Of a stretch of DNA of 40,558 nucleotides, positions 32,887-40,558 are shown in pieces. How positions within the stretch are numbered: the first letter of the stretch is position 1; every line of letters starts with the position of its first letter. Position numbers and translations under genes: made by a program. Source of the stretch: an uncultured Caryophanales bacterium (GTDB taxonomy: Bacteria; Bacillota_I; Bacilli_A; RF39; UBA660). A model generated the notes under the pieces. That model worked only from the letters and a program-made list of their open reading frames with translations. It did not search any database and was not told the DNA's origin. Where the stretch lies: the NCBI GenBank assembly GCA_947564265.1, contig CANOBK010000015.1, forward strand, positions 1-40,558, given 5' to 3'.

Positions 32887-33556
32887 TGACGTTCATTAAC
32901 TCTTCTAAAGTTTGAAAACCACCATTTTTTTCGCGATAACTAATGATAGACTGAGCCTTACTTTCCCCAATTCCTGGTAATGTCATTAATACCTCTACGT
33001 TCGCTTGATTAATAGAGATTTTCGATGGACTTTCGGAACTACCATTCGATGAATGATCCTCACTAATACAGGCATCATTTGTAATGGGCGTACTAGGGCA
33101 TTCAATAACTGGAGTAGTTAATGAATCATCTTCCTTTTTCATTGCCAATATTTCTTCTTTTGTATAGACAATAATTACCATTTCATCCTCTACCCTCTTG
33201 CTGAGATTAATATAAGACACATCTGCATTCTCTTTTAATCCAGATGCTTGATTAATTACATCTTGTACCCTCTTTCCCTCTTCAATTTCATAAACACCAG
33301 GTTTTTCAACAGCACCTTTAATATCAACTGTAAAATATTTAGAAGAAAGTTCTTCTTTCTTTTCTTCCTCTAAAGGCACCTCTTCTTCCTCTTTCATCTC
33401 AATAGGAAACTCTTCCAACTTTTTCTGTTCTTCCCTTAAAGAAAAATAATCACGGAAATGATAAGCAAGTACTGTTAAGCAACCAACTAGAAGAACTCCT
33501 AAAATAACAAAAATAACTTTCCGATTTTCCTCTATCCAATAACGAATTTGTATCAT
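32834..33556 (-). CDS. comEA: Competence DNA receptor ComEA
   Basis: The 240-residue membrane protein binds incoming double-stranded DNA. It has one membrane segment (about 13-31), an acidic Glu/Lys linker, an SLBB-type domain (about 72-135, VDIKGAVEKPGVYEI) and a C-terminal pair of helix-hairpin-helix motifs (about 178-240, INQANVEVLMTLPGIG and LMNVSGIGEAVFAKV) that contact DNA. AGGAGG precedes the ATG. It overlaps comEC, the channel it feeds. ComFA, ComGA and the pilus genes are not in the window. Confidence 0.94.
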   Translation of the reverse strand: MIQIRYWIEENRKVIFVILGVLLVGCLTVLAYHFRDYFSLREEQKKLEEFPIEMKEEEEVPLEEEKKEELSSKYFTVDIKGAVEKPGVYEIEEGKRVQDVINQASGLKENADVSYINLSKRVEDEMVIIVYTKEEILAMKKEDDSLTTPVIECPSTPITNDACISEDHSSNGSSESPSKISINQANVEVLMTLPGIGESKAQSIISYREKNGGFQTLEELMNVSGIGEAVFAKVEPYIML

Positions 33557-33579
33557 AAAAAAATAACCTCCTAATAAGA

Positions 33580-34761
33580 TTATTTATTTTTCTTTAGCAA
33601 TCGGTTACTTTTTTTTGAATTTTCTTGTTTTTTTTCACGAAATGCAATATTTTCGTAATTAATTCTTTGAACAAATGTTAGCGCTAGGATTAAACACATC
33701 GCAAAACTACCACCATAACTCATAAAAGGTAAAGGAACTCCTGTCATTGGAATAAGTCCCATAACTCCACCTAAATTAACGGAGACATGTAACAAAATAT
33801 AAATTGCTACCCCCATACATATCAAGTAGCCTCGACTATTATAACAATCTTTTGCAATTTTAATAATCCTTCCAATCAGTGCATAATAAAGGATAAGTAA
33901 TAAGATAGCTGCAATTACACCATTTTCTTCTACCATAATTGGAAAAATAAAATCAGTATGAGCCTCTGGTAAATATAAATATTTTTGTGTACTCTTTCCC
34001 AATCCAACTCCTGTAATACCCCCATGATTCATCGCAATATAGCCATTACACAACTGGTTCCCATCACCATAAAAGTTTTCTGCACTACAAGGGTCTTGAA
34101 ATTGCATTCTTTTTTGCTGACGTTCATTTAAAAGAGAAACCCCACTTGTAATAGCAATCGCTCCTATCATCAAAATACATGCTAGTAAAAAGAACATTTT
34201 TCCCTTAATCTCTTTTGAGACTGGAGATAAGAAAAAAATACTTGCTACTAAAATACTAAAAATAATTGTCGTTCCTAAATCAGGCTGAATAAAAATTAAA
34301 ATCGCTAAACACACACAGATTGCGATTGGATAAAGTGCAGCCAAATATTTATCTAACTTATCTTTATGAGACTCATAATAGCCTGCTAACCAAATGATTG
34401 CAATAATTTTAGCAAATTCACTCGGCTGAATCGAAAATCTTTCAAAGTTCAACCAACTTCTAGCATTATTGCTAATATCACCGAACAGTCGAACAAACAT
34501 CAAAGCCCCACCTACAACCCAAATTCCAATCGTAGAAAAGAAATAATAGCTCTTGCTATGAAATGGTAAAATGATAATTGCTACAACCAAACTGGCTACA
34601 ATAAATACTGTCTGTTTTATAAAATAACGATAAGGAGAAGCACCATATTTCATAAAAGCTGTAATATTTCCCGCAGAGAAGATATTAATTAGGCCAATCA
34701 CGATTAAAAGGAGAGTTACAATCAATAATGGTTTATCTAAATTTTTCAATATTTTTCTCAT
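33580..34761 (-). CDS. ftsW: Septal peptidoglycan glycosyltransferase FtsW (SEDS family)
   Basis: This 393-residue, ten-segment SEDS protein polymerises lipid II with a partner class-B PBP. Family motifs are present: SWLNFERFSIQPSEFAKI near 104, GGITGVGLGKS near 246 and LPEAHTDFIF near 263, and PMTGVPLPFMSYGGS near 335. PEAHTDFIF favours FtsW over RodA. An odd feature is a Cys-flanked insert (CSAENFYGDGNQLC near 223-236) in an extracytoplasmic loop, possibly a disulphide. AAGGAGAGG precedes the ATG and an extended -10 box (TGGTATGAT) lies upstream. Confidence 0.9.
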   Translation of the reverse strand: MRKILKNLDKPLLIVTLLLIVIGLINIFSAGNITAFMKYGASPYRYFIKQTVFIVASLVVAIIILPFHSKSYYFFSTIGIWVVGGALMFVRLFGDISNNARSWLNFERFSIQPSEFAKIIAIIWLAGYYESHKDKLDKYLAALYPIAICVCLAILIFIQPDLGTTIIFSILVASIFFLSPVSKEIKGKMFFLLACILMIGAIAITSGVSLLNERQQKRMQFQDPCSAENFYGDGNQLCNGYIAMNHGGITGVGLGKSTQKYLYLPEAHTDFIFPIMVEENGVIAAILLLILYYALIGRIIKIAKDCYNSRGYLICMGVAIYILLHVSVNLGGVMGLIPMTGVPLPFMSYGGSFAMCLILALTFVQRINYENIAFREKKQENSKKSNRLLKKNK

Positions 34762-34917
34762 GTAATCCTCTCCTTTCTATCTTACTTCTATCATACCATA
34801 CTTTGAAACCTTTCGTTTTTGATAATTCCTTTTCTTTACAAAAATAGACTTTTGTAATAACATTCTTTCCCATAGTTGAATACCTTATATTAGGTAAGAA
34901 AAAAAGGAGGGAAAATT

Positions 34918-35088
34918 ATGTATTATTACGGAGGAGGATCTGGTTGCGGATGCTCTAATATGAGTTATGCTCCTTGCTACCCATATTTCCAATCATGCAG
35001 TAATGGAAACAATACTTCTAATTATGCAATTGTCTTAGTATTATTTATACTTCTAGTGATTGTAATCGGTTCTAGATTCAGTCGCTAA
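34918..35088 (+). CDS. YjcZ-family small sporulation protein
   Basis: A 56-residue peptide begins MYYYGGGSGCGCSN and has four cysteines in its first 27 residues. It ends in one membrane segment (NYAIVLVLFILLVIVIGSRF). This Gly/Cys/Tyr N-terminus followed by a C-terminal FILLVIVG-type helix is the YjcZ/YnzH-like sporulation peptide pattern. AAGGAGGG lies six bases before the ATG and a perfect terminator follows. It was probably missed by length filters. No clear sigma-E or sigma-K promoter was found upstream. Confidence 0.85.
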   Translation: MYYYGGGSGCGCSNMSYAPCYPYFQSCSNGNNTSNYAIVLVLFILLVIVIGSRFSR

Positions 35089-35092
35089 AAAG

Positions 35093-35117
35093 AGATAGCG
35101 CATGCTATCTTTTTTGA
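35093..35117 (+). terminator. Terminator of the YjcZ-type gene
   Basis: AGATAGC (35093-35099) and GCTATCT (35104-35110) pair around GCAT and are followed by TTTTT. Confidence 0.85.
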
Positions 35118-35199
35118 TGAAATTTTTGTTAGTATTTGAATATCAATAAAAAATGTGATATACTATGACCGAATTAGACACAAAAAGTGGGGATGAAAT

Positions 35200-35745
35200 A
35201 TGTTAAAGATGAAGGATATTTTAGATGAAAAAGATCCGAAACTTCGACAAATTAGTAAAGAAGTTACTTTTCCAATGACTAAGGAAGATTTAAAAAACAT
35301 TGATTTGATGGAAGAATATTTAGTAAACAGCCAAATTGAAGAAACTGCTGAAAAATATGACCTTCGTCCAGGAATGGGACTATCTGCTGTACAAATTGGA
35401 GTTTTAAAAAGATATATCGTAATTGTCGATGACACAGAGGAAGGTTTTGAATCCTATGTAATGGTAAATCCAAAAATTGTATCTACTTCTCAAGAAATGA
35501 TTTATGTAGAAAGTGGCGAAGGATGTTTATCTGTTAATAGAGAATGTGAAGGAATTGTACCAAGATACGCAAGAGTAACTGTTGAAGGATATGACACAGA
35601 GGGAAATAAAATCAGAGTGAGAGCACGAGAAGAATTAGCAATTGCCTTCCAACATGAAATTGACCACTTAAATGGAATCCTATTTGTTGATAAAATCGAT
35701 CCAAAAAACCCTTATAAGAATATCAATCAGTATCGACCAATTTAA
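35200..35745 (+). CDS. def: Peptide deformylase
   Basis: This 181-residue metalloenzyme removes the formyl group from new proteins. The three signatures are present in order: GMGLSAVQIG near residue 57, EGCLSV near 108, whose cysteine binds Fe2+, and QHEIDHLNG near 150, with the two remaining ligands and catalytic glutamate. GTGGGGATG precedes the ATG. It is a single gene with its own terminator. The GXGLSAXQ first motif (Ser instead of Ala) fits type-II deformylases of Gram-positives. Confidence 0.95.
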   Translation: MLKMKDILDEKDPKLRQISKEVTFPMTKEDLKNIDLMEEYLVNSQIEETAEKYDLRPGMGLSAVQIGVLKRYIVIVDDTEEGFESYVMVNPKIVSTSQEMIYVESGEGCLSVNRECEGIVPRYARVTVEGYDTEGNKIRVRAREELAIAFQHEIDHLNGILFVDKIDPKNPYKNINQYRPI

Positions 35746-35746
35746 G

Positions 35747-35771
35747 CTAGAACTTCTATCTAGTTTTTTTA
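35747..35771 (+). terminator. Terminator of def
   Basis: CTAGA (35747-35751) and TCTAG (35759-35763) pair around a short loop; seven T residues follow. Confidence 0.7.
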
Positions 35772-35801
35772 TTATAAATCTTAGTTGAGGGGGAACATTT
35801 T

Positions 35802-36713
35802 ATGATCAAAGATTGTTTTACAGATGAAACCGAAATTTTTGAAATTGAATGTCAAGAATTAATTCGATATCAAGAAGAAAAAGAAGAAGAACTAGATTTA
35901 TTAGCTCAATATATCAGCGAAGAAACAAATGTTCCAAAGTCGAGCATCTTTACTGGAGAGTTCCTTTGTAGAATAGAAAACTGGCACAAAGTAAACGGTG
36001 AATATTACTACTTTAAACCAATAGATTATTCTCTTTTCTTTTTCAATGAGTTACTTGGAGAGCTTATATCTCAATATTTTAACTTAGATACAGTTCATTA
36101 TAAAATTGCAAAATTAAAAGTAAAAGGAGAGGAAGATCAATATGGAATCGCCTCTAAAAACTTTTGTAATCCAAACTATACTTATAAAACTTTAGATGAT
36201 TATCTTAGTGAAACTGATGGTCTACATTTTTTTGAACAGGATTTAAATATCATTGATAAGATAAGAGTAATATGCAAATCAGAAAAAGAATTCAGATTGC
36301 TACAGGACGATTTAAAAAAGATGTTTATCAGGCATTTTTACAATACACAATGCGACGGAGGAAACGGACAAAATATTTTTTTAAGAAGTACTACAAATGG
36401 TATCAGATTGGCTCCCTTACTTGATTATGAATTTGCTTATATTGACTATGAAAAAATACATAGACATCTATGGGATATTGGAGAATTAGATATAACAAAT
36501 CCAAAAACCATCACTCTATTTAGAAATGATTTCAGATTTCAAGAATTACTATATAAATTGATGGATGCTAACATGAACTCATTTATTTCTAAGGTGGAGG
36601 AGATATTTAAAGTTAAAGTTCCAGAAAAAGAAAAAAATCACTATATAAGATATGAAGCAAGAGTAAAAGAATTAGTGTTAGAAAATAATTTAATAAACAA
36701 ACAAGCAAGTTAA
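35802..36713 (+). CDS. HipA-like stand-alone kinase fold protein
   Basis: The 303-residue protein shows the C-terminal pattern of HipA/CtkA-type kinases. FIRHFYNTQCDGGNGQNIFL near residue 176 corresponds to the catalytic HDxHxxN region. RLAPLLDYEFAY near 204 corresponds to the metal-binding LAPxYD strand. An acidic N-terminal part (about 15-50) is unlike standard HipA, and the HipA N-terminal domain is missing. No HipB-like antitoxin lies next to it, so a toxin role is not established. AGTTGAGGGGG precedes the ATG. It has its own terminator. Confidence 0.65.
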   Translation: MIKDCFTDETEIFEIECQELIRYQEEKEEELDLLAQYISEETNVPKSSIFTGEFLCRIENWHKVNGEYYYFKPIDYSLFFFNELLGELISQYFNLDTVHYKIAKLKVKGEEDQYGIASKNFCNPNYTYKTLDDYLSETDGLHFFEQDLNIIDKIRVICKSEKEFRLLQDDLKKMFIRHFYNTQCDGGNGQNIFLRSTTNGIRLAPLLDYEFAYIDYEKIHRHLWDIGELDITNPKTITLFRNDFRFQELLYKLMDANMNSFISKVEEIFKVKVPEKEKNHYIRYEARVKELVLENNLINKQAS

Positions 36714-36738
36714 CAACATTAACTTGCCTTTTTATTTT
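36703..36738. terminator. Bidirectional terminator between the HipA-like and sensor-kinase genes
   Basis: GCAAGTTAA (36705-36713) and TTAACTTGC (36719-36727) form a perfect stem around five bases, with CTTTTTATTTTTC following on the plus strand. Confidence 0.8.
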
Positions 36739-37904
36739 TCTTTTTGAATCGGAAGAGTAATTGTCACCTTTGTACCCTTTCCTACTTTAGAACTATATTT
36801 CATTTTTCCCTTATGAAGACGTACAATTTCTTCTGATAAATGCACTCCTACCCCTGTGCCCGTTTGTTTTGTCGTAAAGAACAATTCTCCTAGATGGGAA
36901 AGTGTTTCTTCTGGAATTCCTTTCCCAGTATCATAAACTACAATTGTTAACCTTCCATTCTTTACTTTTGTTTCTATTAAAATATTCTTAGCACCAGCCT
37001 CTACACTATTCTTTATTAAATTGATAAATACTTGTTTCAATCGATCATAGTCAGCTAGAATGAAAAGTTCTTCAGTGCAGTCTGGGACTTCTAGCGAACA
37101 TCCATATTTTCTTAAGAGTAATTCTACTGTATCATGTAGATCTTCTATCAACAAATAAAAATCCATAATGTCTGTTTTAATAGAAACGTTTCGAATACTC
37201 ATAAAATCTTCCATAATTACTAGTGTTCTAGCAATCTCATTTTTAAGAATTGGCAAATACTTTTCAGTCTTTTTTACATCTTTTGGATCTAGCATATCTA
37301 AATATCCTTTACAGACAGTAATTGGATTCTTTATTTCATGTGTTATCTTAAATAAATTCTTTTCTAATTCATTCATCCCATCATCCATGTCCTCAACTTT
37401 TATAAGAATTAAAGACATCTTTGAAAGACAAAAGCTTTGAATTAATAGTAAGAAAAACAATACTAGAAATCCTAAAGGAAAAGAAATGTCTCTTTGAAAT
37501 AATAAAGTCGAAAGAATAAATCCCTTGAACAGTAATACCATTTCCCCACTCTTCTGTCTATTTTCTCTCAAAATATTCATAATCAAAAAATAACCAACAA
37601 GTAAAAATAAAACCCAAATGCTTGGAATAATATTCATCATAAGAAAGCAAAACACAAAAAGAAGTGATAATAGGATTCCCATTCTAGGAAGCTTTTCTTG
37701 ATATGCTAACATAATCAGCAAATCTAAAAGAAAATAACGCACAAGAGAAGGAAATAAAAGAAGTAAAAGAAAGGATCCAAGTAAAAAAAGTTCGTAGTTA
37801 CTAGTATTTTTTCTACTTCTATCTTTTGAAACATATTCTTTGTAAATCCAATATAAACTGAATATACAACTGATAGATAAAAAAACATCTTGAAAAAAAC
37901 ACAT
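36732..37904 (-). CDS. Orphan multi-span sensor histidine kinase (KinB-like architecture)
   Basis: This 390-residue kinase has about six membrane segments in its first 165 residues with almost no outside loops. The H-box KITHEIKNPITVCKGY near 188 follows, then an ATPase domain with NLIKNSVEAGA near 294, DTGKGIPEE near 319 and FFTTKQTGTGVGVHLS near 338. There is no response regulator next to it. Six spans with a THEIKNP-type H-box resemble the sporulation kinase KinB of B. subtilis, and spore genes lie nearby; a role in a Spo0A phosphorelay is therefore plausible but inferred. GAGGG precedes the ATG. Confidence 0.85.
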   Translation of the reverse strand: MCFFQDVFLSISCIFSLYWIYKEYVSKDRSRKNTSNYELFLLGSFLLLLLFPSLVRYFLLDLLIMLAYQEKLPRMGILLSLLFVFCFLMMNIIPSIWVLFLLVGYFLIMNILRENRQKSGEMVLLFKGFILSTLLFQRDISFPLGFLVLFFLLLIQSFCLSKMSLILIKVEDMDDGMNELEKNLFKITHEIKNPITVCKGYLDMLDPKDVKKTEKYLPILKNEIARTLVIMEDFMSIRNVSIKTDIMDFYLLIEDLHDTVELLLRKYGCSLEVPDCTEELFILADYDRLKQVFINLIKNSVEAGAKNILIETKVKNGRLTIVVYDTGKGIPEETLSHLGELFFTTKQTGTGVGVHLSEEIVRLHKGKMKYSSKVGKGTKVTITLPIQKEK

Positions 37905-37996
37905 AAATTTAGCCCTCTTTCAAGACTATTATATGTGTTCTTTGTGTCGAATATTGTCGAAAAATGACTACTTGTCTTACTTTTTGTCAATTTTTC

Positions 37997-38311
37997 TTAT
38001 TTTAAATCATCAATATACCTTTTAAGTTGTTTACTTTCTGTACCTAAAATAATCTTTAGCTGATTATCTATCTCAACAATTCCCTTCGCTCCAAGTTTTT
38101 GAATCGCTTCTTTATTGACAATACTTACATCCTTTAAAGTAACTTTAAATCTAGAAAGGTTAGTTTCTGTTGAAATAATATTTTCCTTTCCTCCTAAATA
38201 TTCTACTAACTTATTTAATTCTAGATGAGCATCTTTTCTCGTCGCTTTTAAAATTGCTAAAGCAATCACTACCAAAACAAGAATAATGATCCCATACTGT
38301 AAATAATCCAT
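37997..38311 (-). CDS. Membrane-anchored EIIB-like domain protein lacking the phospho-cysteine
   Basis: This 104-residue protein has an N-terminal membrane segment (about 6-22) and then a domain like PTS glucose-family EIIB: LVEYLGGKENIIST near 36, LSRFKVTLKD near 54, and GAKGIVEIDNQLKIILG near 73. The EIIB active-site motif is C-x-T-R-L-R. Here the aligned sequence is N-L-S-R-F-K, so the phosphorylated cysteine is missing. It cannot act as a normal sugar-transport phosphodonor and may be a structural or regulatory derivative. AGTGGTGAT precedes the ATG at 38311. Confidence 0.75.
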   Translation of the reverse strand: MDYLQYGIIILVLVVIALAILKATRKDAHLELNKLVEYLGGKENIISTETNLSRFKVTLKDVSIVNKEAIQKLGAKGIVEIDNQLKIILGTESKQLKRYIDDLK

Positions 38312-38504
38312 TTTTATCACCACTTTCATTATACAATAAATCCTATAAAATGAAAAGAATTTTCATACCAGTAATTGGGTAATCATATACACAAAATTAG
38401 AAAAAAAAGAATATCTTATATTAGATAATTTTTAAAACCGCAATTCCTTAATAACAAAATAATCAAAAAAATTATCATTGATTTCTAAGAAAGGAGGAAT
38501 AGAA

Positions 38505-38930
38505 ATGTGCAAAGATGAAAATACAGATAGAAATGAAGAATGCTGCATTGCTAATATCCTAAAAGTGATTGTTACTTTACAAAACAGAAGCGACAAGTTT
38601 GACTGTTTCGCTGAGGGATGTGATCGTCCTTTTCTAGGACCAATCCCTACTACTGTTTGCTTCAATACTAGACCAATTGAACTTTATCGTTGTAGCGATG
38701 GAGGACTTTGGACTTTCCCTTATACTCTAAATGGAATTACTGGTACTAGTAGTGTTTTACGTGTTGAAAATGTAGAAGGATGTTGCTGTACTTGTAGAGT
38801 TCTAGCACCAAACCCTGATACAACAGCAGATGCTACACCATACGTTGGAACAGAAGCTTTCCTTACCATCAACTTAAACTGCGTCGGTGCACTACGTTGC
38901 CTTCCTGATACTTATATCGGTTGTGTATAG
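38505..38930 (+). CDS. cotY: CotY/CotZ-type spore surface protein
   Basis: This 141-residue, cysteine-rich protein matches CotY/CotZ spore crust/exosporium proteins. It has an acidic N-terminus, then CCIANILKVIVTLQN near 17, DCFAEGCDRPFLG near 37, and a strand-rich body with NTRPIELYRC and ENVEGCCCTCRVL near 90-102, including a CCCTC cluster. Such proteins build disulphide-linked lattices on the spore. AAGGAGG lies seven bases before the ATG at 38505. It is convergent with the CotO-like gene, with a shared terminator. Confidence 0.9.
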   Translation: MCKDENTDRNEECCIANILKVIVTLQNRSDKFDCFAEGCDRPFLGPIPTTVCFNTRPIELYRCSDGGLWTFPYTLNGITGTSSVLRVENVEGCCCTCRVLAPNPDTTADATPYVGTEAFLTINLNCVGALRCLPDTYIGCV

Positions 38931-38935
38931 TAAAA

Positions 38936-38966
38936 ATAAAGGACCGTTACAAACGGTCTTTTATTA
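38936..38966. terminator. Bidirectional terminator between convergent spore genes
   Basis: GACCGT (38942-38947) and ACGGTC (38953-38958) pair around TACAA. Plus-strand TTTTATT and minus-strand CTTTATTTTT complete terminators both ways. It overlaps the last codons of the gene at 38947. Confidence 0.75.
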
Positions 38967-39279
38967 TGATATCTTCAATTTCAATAATAGGAATTACTTC
39001 TCCATCAATGGTTACAATACTGTTTTTTACTTTTCCTGCAATCTTAGTATCATAAGTTTTCTTATTTGTCACAATCTCTACTCCAATATTAAAAATATAA
39101 CGTCTACTTTGAAATAATTTTTTTAATTTTTCTTCGACTGTCAAATCCGGATTTACAGAACGCGACACAACATCTTTTCTTGAAGTCCCCTCAGTATTAG
39201 GAATGTGATAAACTTTCCGATTTCGATTCACTTGATTTACAAATTCATTTTTATAAATATTTGGTAATTCTTTTTTCAT
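38947..39279 (-). CDS. Possible CotO-like spore coat protein
   Basis: This 110-residue basic protein has a disordered N-terminal half. Its C-terminal half (about 54-105) holds alternating strands, KLFQSRRYIFNIGVEIV and SIVTIDGEVIPIIEIEDI. This strand pattern resembles the C-terminal domain of CotO-type spore morphogenetic proteins, and the neighbour is a CotY/CotZ homologue, as in Bacillus spore-surface sets. The resemblance is from memory and is moderate; a small unknown protein is the alternative. AGGGAGGAA precedes the ATG. Its end overlaps the shared terminator. Confidence 0.5.
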   Translation of the reverse strand: MKKELPNIYKNEFVNQVNRNRKVYHIPNTEGTSRKDVVSRSVNPDLTVEEKLKKLFQSRRYIFNIGVEIVTNKKTYDTKIAGKVKNSIVTIDGEVIPIIEIEDIIIKDRL

Positions 39280-39356
39280 AAGATTCCTCCCTATTTTACT
39301 TTATGATTTGTATATTTTTTTTAAAACTAAGAATACTAAAAAAGAGGGATTTTAAT

Positions 39357-40487
39357 ATGAAAAAAAAGAGTTATATTTTTAATTATCCAATTCTTTTCTG
39401 TCTGTTTTTTTTCATGTCAATTAGTATTTTATCCATTCTAAGTGCCAGTGACTATCTTTCTTCGTCTCTTGGAAAATTATATTTAAAACAGTTTTTCTGG
39501 TATCTTTTAGGCTTTATATTATTATTTTTAGTGATGAAAATTGGGAATAAAAGAATTAAAAAATGGTCTTGGTTTCTCTATTTTTTTGGAAATTTTCTAT
39601 TGCTACTATTATTATTTATTGGAAAGCCAATTAATAATAGTCGATGTTGGTTTATAATTCCCGGTATTGGCTCTTTTCAGCCAAGTGAATTTATGAAAGT
39701 GTTTTTAATTTTAATCGTTAGTTATGTAGTAAGTGATATGATAGAAAAAAAATCAAAATTCACATTAAAGGATGAAATCATTCTAATCGGAAAAGTTATC
39801 TTACTTTTCTTATTACCTACTATTCTTACTTTTTTAGAACCAGATACAGGAGTCATTCTTCTTTATTTTATTATCTGTTTCTCAATTCTATTCGTCTCTC
39901 CTATTAGAAAACGATGGTTTTTAATCAGTGGAGGAATAGGAATTGGAATCTTGCTTTTATTTCTCTTTCTCTATTTTGAAAAACAGAAATTATTTGTAAA
40001 TTTATTTGGAACAGATTTATTTTATCGAATCGATCGACTACTAGATTGGAAAAATGGAACTGGAATGCAGTTAGAAAACTCACTGACTGCGATTGGTTCT
40101 AGTGGTTTGTATGGACATGGTTTCCATCGAACGCCACTTTATTTTCCGGAAGCTGGTACTGATTTTATTTTTTCAGTCTTTGTATCCAATTTTGGATTAA
40201 TTGGTAGTTATTTATTCTTAGTTGTTTTACTCGTTTTTGATTTTTCTCTAATTAAGATTGCTAAAAATACGAAAAATTTAAATGATCAATCGATTGTTAT
40301 TGGGGGAACTGCTATGATTATTTACCAACAATTTCAAAATATTGCGATGACTCTTGGCGTTCTACCAATTACTGGAATTACACTGCCATTTATTAGTTAT
40401 GGAGGATCTTCATTACTCTCTTATATGTTTTTACTTGGAATTATTTTAAATGTGTATCATGATACCAATAAAAAAATTAATTTATAA
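39357..40487 (+). CDS. FtsW/RodA/SpoVE (SEDS) family protein
   Basis: The 376-residue, ten-segment SEDS glycosyltransferase has WFIIPGIGSFQPSEFMKV near 101, HRTPLYFPEAGTDFIF near 255 and LPITGITLPFISYGGSS near 339. PEAGTDFIF replaces the PEAHTDFIF seen in the FtsW at 33580. I start at the ATG at 39357 because GAGGGA lies seven bases upstream; the longer frame begins before it. A position beside spore coat genes suggests a sporulation SpoVE-like role, but RodA cannot be excluded. The partner PBP is not in the window. Confidence 0.88.
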   Translation: MKKKSYIFNYPILFCLFFFMSISILSILSASDYLSSSLGKLYLKQFFWYLLGFILLFLVMKIGNKRIKKWSWFLYFFGNFLLLLLLFIGKPINNSRCWFIIPGIGSFQPSEFMKVFLILIVSYVVSDMIEKKSKFTLKDEIILIGKVILLFLLPTILTFLEPDTGVILLYFIICFSILFVSPIRKRWFLISGGIGIGILLLFLFLYFEKQKLFVNLFGTDLFYRIDRLLDWKNGTGMQLENSLTAIGSSGLYGHGFHRTPLYFPEAGTDFIFSVFVSNFGLIGSYLFLVVLLVFDFSLIKIAKNTKNLNDQSIVIGGTAMIIYQQFQNIAMTLGVLPITGITLPFISYGGSSLLSYMFLLGIILNVYHDTNKKINL

Positions 40488-40510
40488 AAAAAAATAGCTG
40501 TTTTTGATAT

Positions 40511-40546
40511 GAACCCCGTTTCTTGGACATAGAAACGAGGTTTTTA
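40511..40546 (+). terminator. Terminator of the second SEDS gene
   Basis: AACCCCGTTTCT and AGAAACGAGGTT pair with one mismatch around TGGACAT and are followed by TTTTT. Confidence 0.75.
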
Positions 40547-40558
40547 TATGAGTAAATT

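Noticed and set aside
37724-37990. Minus-strand 88-codon open frame
   Set aside because: It shadows the 5' part of the sensor kinase gene in another frame; its composition is random Phe/Tyr-rich.
40548-40558. Possible start of a further plus-strand gene (ATG AGT AAA) with GAGG seven bases upstream
   Set aside because: Only 11 bases remain before the window edge and the GAGG is part of the terminator stem, so it cannot be supported.

Overview
The window is chromosomal DNA of a low-GC, Gram-positive, endospore-forming member of the Bacillota. Support: AT-rich codon use, strong AGGAGG-type ribosome sites, a complete GerA-type germinant receptor operon, a CotY/CotZ-type spore surface protein, a YjcZ-family peptide, ComEA/ComEC, FtsW-type proteins and BceRS/ABC-style regulation. 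A gut-associated Bacilli/Erysipelotrichia-like lineage is likely but is only an inference. No prophage, insertion sequence, CRISPR array or rRNA is visible.

Left part (1-12 kb). A P-type cation ATPase and a CaCA-family exchanger form a minus-strand operon behind a recognisable yybP-ykoY (Mn2+) riboswitch with its own promoter and switching terminator, so the pair is probably a manganese (or Ca2+/Mn2+) efflux system. Small membrane or coiled-coil proteins, a double-HTH regulator and a PflX-like radical SAM protein follow. A housekeeping operon then runs leftward from 11.2 to 6.7 kb: RlmD/RumA-type methyltransferase, cyclophilin, NUDIX hydrolase, RluA-type pseudouridine synthase, DUF308 protein, ArsC/Spx-like protein and a small membrane protein. 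Upstream of it lies a kinase-like gene whose C-terminus appears cut off by a one-base frameshift.

Middle part (12-26 kb). The tricistronic gerAA-gerAC-gerAB operon has a forespore-type promoter. Next come a surface-anchored Pro/Thr-rich protein, an unknown protein, a pentapeptide-repeat protein, an unknown protein with its own strong promoter, an isolated holin-endolysin pair, a DUF3298-type protein, and a four-gene two-component/ABC-transporter module. A perfect tandem 11-bp repeat upstream of the ABC genes is the likely response-regulator site.

Accessory stretch (26-30.2 kb). Single genes (DUF3592-like, NUDIX, RibD-like reductase, a broken zinc-phospholipase-C-like gene) are separated by diverged copies of one intergenic module. 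On the minus strand the module consists of a tRNA 3' end (intact tRNA-Leu(CAG) and tRNA-Arg(CCU), or a decayed remnant), a CTCGAAC/GTTCGAG hairpin and an AT-rich leader, followed by the next gene. This is the most unusual structure in the window. It looks like serial, cassette-like gene acquisition behind tRNA ends.

Right part (30-40.5 kb). HD-domain protein, comEA-comEC, ftsW, a YjcZ-type peptide, peptide deformylase, a HipA-like kinase, an orphan sensor kinase resembling sporulation kinases, a membrane-anchored EIIB-like protein without the phosphorylatable cysteine, CotY/CotZ- and CotO-like spore proteins, and a second FtsW/RodA/SpoVE-family protein.
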